The translations under genes were made by a program, and so were the position numbers. Shown here piece by piece: positions 34,191 through 43,085 of a DNA stretch of 64,000 nucleotides; the stretch's first letter is position 1, and every line of letters begins with the position of its first letter. Below the pieces are notes generated by a model, which was not told the origin of the DNA, made no database searches, and saw only the letters and a list, made by a program, of their open reading frames with translations. The stretch spans positions 7,978,001 through 8,042,000 of the forward strand of contig NC_092566.1 in assembly GCF_037975245.1 (NCBI RefSeq), given 5' to 3'. Source of the DNA: Apostichopus japonicus. Taxonomy: Eukaryota; Echinodermata; Holothuroidea; Aspidochirotida; Stichopodidae.

Positions 34191-34415
34191 ATGAGCAGAA
34201 TACGTCCTTCACACGTCCTTGACTAGACTTCAACTCGAGTTTACTACAAGTTTACTACGAGCTTAGTGCGTGCCTGTCATGATAATCACGTGCTCAACAA
34301 GTGATTATCACGAGCTCATTTCAATGGCGTGGAAATGGTCACGTGGTACGGACGTTTATAGGCTATATGTCAATAACCTGACTCTCGTCGCCCCTACCAC
34401 CAGTGTACAGCAAGT

Positions 34416-34652
34416 GTTCTGGAATCCAGACCTATCCTCCCGCGCCATCTCCTGCATCAACGCTTCATAGAAGCCATGCTCCGGCCGCCGAAGGAGCCAC
34501 GTCCTCACCCATATCTGATGTTTGATCTTGCGCCTGCGTTGCTCCTCCTCTTCCCTACGCCGCCGTCTTCGTGTGAGCAAGGTGACGGCCATAACGACCG
34601 TGACTACAGCAGTTCTGTATTGCAGGTCAGCAGTAAGCTGTCGGTCTGCCAT
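34416..34652 (-). pseudogene. Harbinger/HARBI1-type transposase, N-terminal fragment
   Basis: From the ATG at 34652 the minus strand encodes 79 residues ending FQN. The tract has an Arg run (TRRRRRREEEEQRRRK), then WVRTWLLRRPEHGFYEALMQ and REDRSGFQN. The arrangement basic tract, W-V-R-x-W-L-x-R-R, Y-x-x-L-x-x-E, and E-D-x-x-x-F-x-N is what I know of PIF/Harbinger nuclease N-termini before the DDE domain. After FQN the expected next segment is missing, so this is a truncated copy or one exon of a split gene. The DDE catalytic domain is not seen in the window. The homology is by eye; an ordinary host HARBI1-like exon is less likely in this repeat-rich setting. Confidence 0.6.
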
Positions 34653-35035
34653 GTTGCTGTCTAGTGTATGCCTACTGTTTTGTGGCTTTAACTGCCAGCT
34701 TGTCACATATACCAAAGGGTACGCCAATTTTGGCCCGTTGAAAGACCGGGTCCGCAGAGAACGTATCGAAAACGTATAGATCGTGCCTTGGTCGTGTTGA
34801 GCGCGTACTAAGCTTGTATTAAGGTCGTTTAAAGGTCGTGCTGTCTCGTAGTCAAAACGTGCATGGTCGTGGTAGGCTCGAACAAGGTTTGTATTGTACT
34901 CTTGGGGAACTCGTGCTTTACTAGTAGCACAGATTAGATGTACAGGAATTTCTTGGATTCTCTTAGTGACTACGATCAACCAGAGCTCGTTATACATCGT
35001 GTTTAACATCGTGGAAGTGTGCGTGTAGCATTAGT

Positions 35036-35696
35036 GGTATTTTCTTAATCTCAGCCATCTTGACGTTTCGTCCGAACCGAGTTATTTGCACAGTCACGCT
35101 ATTTTCGCACAATGGTACCATTGGTGAAGCTCACGCTACGCCCCTCATCAGGAGGCATTACCCCATCACTCCCTCCTTCGATGTCGGGTGCCCTGGAGTG
35201 GAGCTTTCATTTACGGTACCCCCGTCAGACACCGCAATTTTCAGTCCAGCCAATTAAGCGAGTCACATTTTACACGCTTAGCTGACTATATAAGAGCATG
35301 CAATACTATACATAGTTGGAATATTCATACTTGGTTTCGAACCTTGCGTCCGATGTTTGCATTGTATCACTCATAAACGTTAAAGCCAACATCTTTGTCA
35401 TAAGTCTCTTGGCATAAAGACCTATACATTGCTACTGAAAGAACATCACGTTTTTACAATTGCCGCTTTACAATAGGCCCTTTTTAGTGTAAGCTTCCGG
35501 AATAAATTGAATTTTATAGTGATTTCTACTACGTGACATGTATCTCTTCCCGTCGAATTGAGGTTTCTGTTTGTTTGCCATCAAAGACTATACAGTTCCT
35601 GCTATAGTGATACTTAGCCAAGGATGATCGGGGGGGGGGGGGGGGGGAGTTACAAAGTGAATGAAACGGACTTAAAACATCAGCAACATACTAGTA
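35036..35696. other. Non-coding; 18-G run at 35630
   Basis: No exon was recognised. The longest G homopolymer of the window (35630-35647) lies near the end. Confidence 0.35.
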
Positions 35697-36800
35697 TGGA
35701 ACGCCAAAAGCTACAAGGAAAGCAGTAACAATTTATGTGAATCTAAGTTATCATGTGACTACAAAATTGCAGCCACGTAATGACATAAAAACTGTACAAG
35801 CCCTTATGTGGTGCTACTAGCACCACCACATAATGACCAAGAACATTTGATTTATCATGCGGTCATTACACTGCCACATAATGAACGCCGAAACGGAATA
35901 AATACCCAAGTCATTACGTGGCAATCTTATTCTCTAATATATATCGCCACATTAAGACGTTCTACTCCCCATGTCATTGTGTGGCATATATCTATCGCCA
36001 CATAAGGACTTTATGTTACCTTTCGAATTTGGCTGCCAAAATATTGGCTGCAAAAAAACAAAACAAAAATGATAATAATGATCGCCTGCAAAATTTCTTC
36101 CATGACGATCAAGTTTAAAATATGACAGGTGTACCTAAGACTGTATGTAGCATACGCCCATTAAAAGCCCCATTGACTTACACACTAAATCACAAAAGTG
36201 TAGATAGAAGTTCTCACTAGCTAAACGCTATACCCATCACTGGATAGCTGACAAATTGGCCTTTCATGGCACCATCAATCTTCCGTATCATGACGATGTA
36301 TATTTTTTGCTATCAGAGCCTGAAGTTTTCGTCAGTTGTAAACAAACCTCCTCACTCAGTAGTAAACAATTTTCGTACGCTGCTTCTGAAAAGGCCTAAG
36401 GGGGTCTAAAATTGCCTCAATTGACCCAATTTTTGCACCACGTGTACTTCCATTCATGCTCTTCAACATGCAAGCCACAAGAAAAAAACAAGATTCTGAT
36501 TGATAACATATCAGAAAAGATGTTCTCCTATTGCATTTTGGCACTTTTCCTGAGACAGGAGAACACTCAGGCGAATTGATATTGACTCTAATTAGGAGTA
36601 TGCAACCTGACAACGTACATCATGTAGAGCATAACACGAAGTCCTCACGGGCACGGGTGTGCAGACTACGTAATGTGTATAGTTTACGCGCCAGTAAACC
36701 ATTACATGTTATCTGGTGTTAACATTGAATAGCCCCAATGCATGAAAACGGATCACATAATTAGTCCTTATGTGGCATATATCGCTACATAAGGACTTGT
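35697..36800. repeat. Region of repeated GTCATTAYGTGGC hairpin words
   Basis: It begins TATGGAACGCCAAAAGC, matching the end of the MITE at 27078 and also preceded by TA. Words of the form CATTATGTGGC/GCCACATAATG and CCTTATGTGGC/GCCACATAAGG recur in inverted pairs at about 35805-35832, 35865-35884, 35911-35955, 35971-36010 and 36762-36795, and a single word occurs at 37240. Several pairs form perfect or near-perfect hairpins. No matching right terminus was found. Confidence 0.6.
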
Positions 36801-36815
36801 GGAGCAGAAGTCTAT

Positions 36816-37238
36816 CTAACCCAGTTATTCAACTTTACACACGAAATTCATAATCACAATTTGAGATCCACGACCCAAAGTAACTTAAACCTGAAAGATG
36901 GTAAAACAGAATATCACAAGCGTAGATTTTCCTTCATAGCTGCCAAAGAATGGAATAGTTTGCCAGCTGAATGCAAGCATGCCAAATCTTTACCTATTTT
37001 TAAACGTTTAGTCAATGAATTTTTCAAGTCTTAATCATCTCATTACGCTTTTATGTTCTATACCCATTTTTACAGTTTTGTGATTTACTGTTGTATATTT
37101 GTATGTTTAATAGTCTTACTCTCTGTTTATTGTTTTATAATATTATTCTTTTTATATTGACTGTATTTTAGGGCCTCGGGGAAGATTAGCTTTGGCTAAC
37201 CGAGTCACCCTTTTAAAGGTTAATAATAATAATAATAA
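36816..37238 (+). mobile_element. 5'-truncated LINE, reverse-transcriptase C-terminus and 3' tail
   Basis: An open frame from about 36816 to TAA at 37032-37034 encodes the typical non-LTR retrotransposon C-terminus: HNLRS, then RRFSFIAAKEWNSLPAEC and AKSLPIFKRLVNEF. The pattern F-S-x-x-x-A-x-x-W-N-S-L-P followed by S-L-x-x-F-K is characteristic of CR1/L2/Rex-type ORF2 ends. A 3' UTR of about 185 bp ends in (TAA)n at 37220-37238, an expected LINE tail. The upstream part of the element is absent. It is inserted between two GTCCTTATGTGGC-family words. Confidence 0.72.
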
Positions 37239-37919
37239 AAAGTCCTTATGTGGCGATAGTAGTAGGGGGGACCATGTAATAGGGATGGAGTTAAAAACCG
37301 AGTATCATCCTGGGTGATAAATGCTAAGCGATTTCCATTCAGTCTAAATGCAGATATAAGCTACGTCCATTCTGTATTAATAGAACAAAACCAAATACAT
37401 AATCCAAGTTTAAAGTACCATATTGTTTGTTGTGCGTTCAACGCGCTTACCAAGGATTGCAACATCACGGGGATTACCTTTCATTGCGCAAGCGGATTTG
37501 CGGAAGTGCACGGACCTACTGAAAGTTAGCGGGGTTTTGTCTGCATGCAGCGTAGATTTGCCGGTGCCTCTAGGTTTGTTGTTTGAAAGGCAACAACGAA
37601 TGACTACTGTGGCTACTCTGGCTACTGTGAGCAGGGAGTTGTTCCATAACAACTCCCTGCTGTGAGCCTTGTGTGAGGGGCTTGTAATGAGTCAAATAAT
37701 TGAAAATTAAGCACACTTCCGTTAAATTCTCAATACTGCAAAAATAATCATGATTCGAGGCTATTGTAGTAGAAACAGTGATCACCACGTGACATTGTTT
37801 TTTTTTTATTCCTCTTCATATTTCCATCATCGCTTGGTTTCTTTCATCAGTATACATCACTGATATATACTGAGGGTCGATGAGATTATGGTATAAGTGA
37901 ATTCTTGCATACAAACAGA
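37239..37919. other. Non-coding with one hairpin
   Basis: The stretch holds the stem-loop at 37631 and is otherwise unassigned. The two overlapping open frames at 37410-37665 on opposite strands have no family support. Confidence 0.3.
37631..37660. repeat. Perfect stem-loop GCAGGGAGTTGTT, copy 3
   Basis: GCAGGGAGTTGTT and AACAACTCCCTGC form a perfect 13-bp stem with a CCAT loop. Compared with 5385, the stem differs at paired positions (GCTGCTA to GTTGTT), so substitutions in one arm are matched in the other. That looks like compensatory change or palindrome-preserving gene conversion. Confidence 0.8.
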
Positions 37920-38357
37920 AAACACATATGGTTCCTTATTATAGGCGGTTACAACTGTTGAATCTCACCACACTGGAGCTTAGGAGGTTACGTGGGGATT
38001 TGATCCAGGTTTTGTGTATGGTTTCGACAATTTATCCTTTACCGACTTTTTCATGTTTGCTAACAGTAGTTGTACTAGAGGTCATTGTCTTTAAACTTGA
38101 AAAGTCGCATAGTATAAGTAGGATTAATATTCGGCATAACTTTTTTTCTAATAGGGTTGAGAATGAGTGGAATGGTTTGCCTGAGAAAGTTGTACTTGCA
38201 AGTAGTGTCAATTGGTTTAAGAATGCTTTGGACAAACACTTTAAGCATTGTAATCGGGTCTGATTGTTTGTGTCTTTAGTTTTTTTCCTCTCATATAGAG
38301 TCCTTGATGGGGACTTAAGTGTCCCTCCTGATTCTTTTTTTCTACTAAACTAAACTA
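37920..38357 (+). mobile_element. 5'-truncated LINE fragment, CR1/RTE-like ORF2 end
   Basis: An open frame (37928-38263) starts YYRRLQLLNLTTLELRRLRG and continues DLIQV, then later NFFSNRVENEWNGLP and SVNWFKNALDKHF before TGA. These match the conserved tail of CR1/L2-like reverse transcriptases (L-x-x-R-R-x-R-G-D-L-I-x-x, then W-N-x-L-P). The middle is divergent and may be frameshifted. The 3' end carries a short (ACTAA)n tail at 38342-38357. It belongs to a different family from the copy at 36816. Confidence 0.75.
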
Positions 38358-38821
38358 AGTAAGACCAGTCACAAAAATAAACGTACAGAATGCGCATGGG
38401 CTGAAACCATGCTGTATCAACATTTTTTTTATAATCAATCCACCAAATTCCCAATTAACCCGAGCAAAACCGTAAGTAATAACATTTCATATTCCAGTTG
38501 GAGTGGTAGTTCTTTTACATTCTTATAGCAAAATATAACATTTCACCATTGTCCTATACTACATGCCAACAATTCTGCAAACAGTGTTAAATAAAGGAGA
38601 AATGTTGCACTACATAACTCTCGCACAGAACCACACAATGCCACATTGCTGCCTGATATTATGAAGTACGAACACTGTGGAACATTCACTGTTCCAATCC
38701 GGAACTTCCGTACCACTGGTTTCACTCTCATAGCCCCTCCCCCTTAAAAAAAGGCATATGTTACAACCTGTCGAGGTCAAGCAGAAGGTATACAGTCTAA
38801 CGTTACATAACTTTACAACAA
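38358..38821. other. Non-coding, nothing recognised
   Basis: AT-rich spacer between the LINE fragment and the TTAA MITE. Confidence 0.3.
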
Positions 38822-39161
38822 TTAAAGGGTGCAAAGACTCGCGCAAAAAGAAACGTCTAATGCCGGTAATCTGACCTAGTTTCGAATGAGGTGTAACAGA
38901 AGTGTTAGACACCACCATAATACACACACAACTTGCTACCGTCCGTAGACACTAGTGTACAGCCAGTACATACAGCTGCGGTCAATACCCACAGTACAGT
39001 GTATAAACGATACAGCGATGGACATCTCAGGTCCAGCTAAAGATAACACGTTTCATTACTGTCATCATTTTGTAGCGACACGAACAAAACGTCACTTGCA
39101 AGCAACAGAAAGTTTTTCAGATGGCCGCACGCGGTTTGGGGTGAGTCTTCAATGCCTTTAA
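38822..39161 (+). mobile_element. TTAA MITE, solo copy of 340 bp
   Basis: It begins TTAAAGGGTGCAAAGACTCG and ends GAGTCTTCAATGCCTTTAA; the ends are imperfect inverted repeats of about 20 bp sharing AGACTCGC, and TTAA lies at both extremes (38822-38825 and 39158-39161). A TTAA target duplication is known for piggyBac and Kolobok elements; which applies is not decidable here. No coding capacity. Internal landmarks are TTTCGAATGAGGTGTAACAG and GATGGACATCTCAGGTCCAG. Confidence 0.88.
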
Positions 39162-40156
39162 CCCCTGGTCACTGGTACATACCAGTGTGTGTACAATTCA
39201 AACATTTGCTCCAATTACACTACAGTGCGCCTGCATCTACAAGTCCCTTGGGGGGTGGGACATCCCACAGGGGTGCAGCCGAATTTCAATTGCAAACAAC
39301 TGAAGCCTTTGTTAAAGAATATTAAGAATACTGACTAGGGAATTGTATAACAATTTGAGACCATCAGGGATATTTTGTGGCTACAAATCTTGGTCAGGCA
39401 CTTCCTGACTATTTTACTTACAATTAAAAGATGTCGGTCACACACAGGAAGCAGCTTGACCATTTAGTAACATAGTATTGATCCATCGATGAACAGCAGT
39501 CATTATGATAGATTTTACATAGCGACTTATATCTATTAAGGCGATCGCATTAATGTCACACTTTGATTTAAGAACATTTTTTACCATTTCTTGTATCATT
39601 GTTGGAAGTAAATTGAATGGTACTTTTTCTAAATTTAAAAAAATTGTTTAAGCATTATACATCACAGCTTACCCCTTGACATGTACAAGCAATTCCTAGG
39701 GACATGTGCATTATAGATACTCAGTATATATTAGTATAGATGTTAAATGGTTCCAAGGCAACGTTTTTCTTAGAAGAGAGATTATTTCGACTACCAGTAC
39801 CCTCTCCTTCATTCTCATTCCTCTCAACCCCCCCCCCCCCCCTCCACCTAAACCCCTCCCACTACCCAATTCACTGTGAGCAATCTAACAAACGTTTTGT
39901 TGCACTTTTCTGTTACATTGCAAAACATTGAGGGATGACTCCAAAACATATCAAATATATGCTGTACAGATGCCTAATGCCCTGTGCATAGTACAAGACA
40001 ACAGTGCAAAGGTAAATGGCCGGTTAGGGCTAGACAAAAGGTGCTGCTTGAAATCATTTGCATAACAAATAGATACCACATAAATGAGAGTTATCCTTCT
40101 ATATCTTGAAAACTATGCATATATTGTTCAGGAGGAAGCCCCACATATTACCACTA
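39162..40156. other. Non-coding; 15-C run at 39828
   Basis: No exon was recognised. The C run with its left context CTCATTCCTCTCAACC resembles that at 58200-58226 (CATTCCTCTCCACC), suggesting a shared repeat. Confidence 0.35.
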
Positions 40157-40300
40157 CTGTGGTCAAGTGGATAAGAACGGTGCGATTAGAAGCCATGAAA
40201 CCCAGCATCTGGGTAGTCATGGGTTCAGGCCCTGTAAAGTAAGGTGGGTTTTTCATCCAGGAAAGATCCACTGTTTTCCCATTCGAATTGACCTTGCAAA
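40157..40300 (+). repeat. tRNA-derived SINE head
   Basis: A box A-like TGGTCAAGTGGA (40160-40171) and a box B-like GGTTCAGGCCC (40222-40232) lie about 60 bp apart, the spacing of an internal RNA polymerase III promoter. The sequence between does not fold into a convincing cloverleaf with intact stems, and the B box has one mismatch, so a SINE is more likely than a functional tRNA. Confidence 0.55.
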
Positions 40301-40986
40301 TTGTGGAAGTCCAAAATGAGCTAAAATTGTAAACTGCATAGCCATCAACACCCCCCCCCCCCCAAGGTGAAGTGTAAATTATAAGGCATTCGACTTCTTA
40401 CACATACACATGTTGTGCTTTGTAAAATAACCTTCTTCCAGGCAGAAAGTAACAATCTGTGAGTAAGTGATACAGTTTATACATACAAAGTCAGCTTGAT
40501 CACAAGACTAGCAAGGTGAGAAGATGTGAACTCAATTGCTTTATAAGGTGAGAAATTGTGTTTTCAAATGGCTGAAACACGGATGTGTGGGTGTGCGATG
40601 TGTGTTTATGTAAGCTACACTCCATACATAATCGAGCACGCAGATATGACTGCAGGCAGACCCCACTATTAAGAACAAACCGAACACCATTTTACATCTG
40701 AATTGGCAAAAACTAAAAATTGTAAATGATATGGTTCGATATAGTAAATAAAAAAAATCCAAAAACAAACCCAGAACATTATTTGAAATGTGATAGGGTA
40801 CAAAAACTGTAGTATCAAATTTAAAAAAAAAAGTAGAAAAAAAAGAAACAAAAACATACTAGATAAACAAAACTGGACACGACATGAAAGCAGATTGTGA
40901 AAGAAACAAATATCGGTTCCGTAAAATGTACACAGTGCCAAAGTACCATTGTAGAATATGGAAGAGCAAACTTTGTTATGTACCAG
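40301..40986. other. Non-coding; 13-C run at 40351
   Basis: No exon was recognised; the stretch ends in the hAT target duplication TGTACCAG (40979-40986). Confidence 0.35.
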
Positions 40987-41307
40987 CAGTGGCGTAGCTA
41001 GAGGTTTTGGCGCCTGGGTGCCAGAGTAGAAAATTGCGCCCCCCAATTATAATTATAATATTGTGGTAGAGAAAACGGTCGAAATGGACTGAAAAGAAAT
41101 CGCAATCTATATTAATTTGCCAATAAAAACAGTTACATTCAGATTCTTATAACTGGGAAATATTCATGCCTGACGACATACATCAATTTCGCCATGTTTT
41201 TCTAAAAAGTGCTTATTTTTTTCCCCTCTCATTCTCCCATTTCAGCACCCCCCAAACCCGGCGCCCAGGTCACGTGCCCCCTTGACCCCCCCTAGCTACG
41301 CAAACTG
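40987..41307. mobile_element. hAT-type MITE, 321 bp, perfect 8-bp TSD
   Basis: The ends CAGTGGCGTAGCTAG and CTAGCTACGCAAACTG are inverted. A perfect 8-bp duplication, TGTACCAG, flanks the element (40979-40986 and 41308-41315). Subterminal sequences are complementary too: GCGCCTGGGTGCC near the left and GGCGCCCAGGTCAC near the right. No transposase. Confidence 0.92.
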
Positions 41308-41315
41308 TGTACCAG

Positions 41316-42313
41316 TTTCCTTGAAGTACTTCGCTGTCTGTATATGCTCAAAAAATGTACGGCTATTTTACCATACCTGGCAAGCATTACTTTAAATAAA
41401 ATTGCTTTTTTTTGTATCAAATTATGACACCCTCTAAAATTATTTCATGAAATAAATGTTACTAAAGCAAGTTGGTATCAACTCAATGAGAATATGAAAA
41501 AAAAAAATTCTCTGCAAATAAGTTTTAGCCACATTTATAATGCAAATCTGAAACTTTTCCAAAAAGAAGGACTTTTTGGCTACACTTCTAACTTTCACCA
41601 ATACTTTTATTTAATTTAAACCAATGTCAAAATCATGAACTTCATATTTCTATTAAAAATATTGGGTATTGAAAAGTACAAGAAAATTAGCAAAAGCAAC
41701 AACACTAAAGGATGTTTTCTAGTAACATTAATTTAAAAAAAATATAATTGTCATAATAAACATAACCTAAAATGGTTTATTTTCACCTCTTAGGTAAAGT
41801 ATAACACACTGAGGTAACAGAAGATGAGATGTTGAATACAAACAAGTATAGGTGACAAGATATCTTCACCAAAATATAGAGGAATTAAATCTTAAGGTAA
41901 TCTTATATTGTAATTTTGTAATGAGCAAAGGAATTTGATCATAGTGTCAAGCTGCTATTTTGAAACCTTAAAACATACAGTTACAGACCAAACAACATAC
42001 CAGTATGTGTAGGTTGTATAAAGTCACATCTTTAAAATGACATGTTTCTATCTTTTTACAAGTTTTTCAAGGACAAACGGTGTTAAGTGTCATACAAGGA
42101 TACTCTGCTGGTTATGTGAGGATCTGTGTGATAAAGATTTTAGCTTCAACGTACCATTCTTTTGAGTTAGATAAAGGTTTTCCATTTCCACAAAAATAGT
42201 GTTGAATACATCTATGTTGTCTTGTTCTATGGCACTTTGCCTCCACTGGAGACTTGAAGGCATGTTTAAGCCAGTTGTCCCAACACGTGATACAATAGTG
42301 AGTGTATTTCTGA
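41316..42313. other. Non-coding, nothing recognised
   Basis: AT-rich sequence with no exon or repeat family identified. Confidence 0.35.
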
Positions 42314-42536
42314 GTGTTAGCTCTGTGGTTAACGCCGGTGCCTTTCAATCATAAGGTCCCGAATTTGAGTCACTCCAAGATTAATGTATGTCGTCCAGTT
42401 ACAGAGTTGTTGACAATTCATAATCATGGACGTTTAATATGAATATAAGAGACTGACTTCGCTCAGCTTGCGGCTTTGATAAGCCAATCATGGCTTCTTC
42501 GCGAGTTCCTGCTTGCAGGAGGATCTAAAATACACA
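42314..42536 (+). repeat. tRNA-derived SINE, about 220 bp
   Basis: The 5' head has a box A-like TTAGCTCTGTGGTTAACG (42317-42334) and a box B-like GAATTTGAGTC (42361-42371), with CGGTGCCTTTCAATCATAAG between them, a tRNA-like arrangement. A unique body with GACTGACTTCGCTCAGC follows, and the 3' end is a short (CA)n(TA)n tail. The 42690-43085 minisatellite follows after degenerate related sequence. Confidence 0.68.
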
Positions 42537-42559
42537 CACATATATACAATAGTAACAAC

Positions 42560-43085
42560 AATGTCCCTACATGTTGCAGAATGTGGCTCGATGCCCCGAC
42601 ATGTGTATCAAGGGTACACATGTTGCATGATGTCCCAAATGTCTACAAATGTGGCATGTGATATAATGTCCCTACATTACTACCATGGGTATATGTGCCA
42701 TGTGGCACAATATTCATACATGTGTTCAACAGTACATGTCCCAACATGTGGGACAATGTACCTACCCGCGTGGAAAAGTGAGCCAATGTGGCACAATATT
42801 CATACATGTGCACAAACAGTACATGTCCCAACATGTGGGACAATGTACCTACCCGTATGGAAAAGTAGGACAATGTGGCACAATATTCATACATGTGTAC
42901 AAACAGTACATGTCCCAACATGTGGGACAATGTTCCTACCCGTATGGAAAAGTGGGTACAATGTGGCACAATATTCATACATGTGAACAAACAGTACATG
43001 TCCCAACATGTGGGACAATGTACCTACCCGTGTGGAAAAGTGGGCCAATGTGGCATAATATCCACACATGTGGAAAAGACTGTGT
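42560..43085 (+). repeat. 86-88-bp minisatellite, over four units, with palindromic core
   Basis: TGTGGCACAATATTCATACA recurs at 42701, 42787, 42874 and 42962, and as TGTGGCATAATATCC at 43049. Each unit also contains ACATGTCCCAACATGTGGGA, which includes a CCCAACATGTGGG near-palindrome, and TACCTACCCGTATGG. Units at 42560-42700 are more degenerate. Long open frames on both strands here are repeat artefacts. Confidence 0.9.

Larger units (their letters stand above)
33238..35035. mobile_element. Putative Harbinger-related element with TCGTG/CACGA decamer arms
   Basis: Two blocks (33238-33846 and 34191-34330 on the left, 34775-35035 on the right) are rich in CACGA or TCGTG words spaced about 10-11 bp, for example CACGATGTACACGATTAGTA and TTCGTGCTACATCGTGCAG. 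Between them lies the only protein-like sequence, a Harbinger-type transposase N-terminus on the minus strand. A hAT MITE is nested in the left block. I found no clear TIR/TSD pair, so the boundaries are approximate and the association of arms with transposase is inferred. Confidence 0.4.

Noticed and set aside
40157-40232. Functional tRNA gene
   Set aside because: Box A and B are present, but acceptor, D and T stems do not pair convincingly; a SINE head is more likely.
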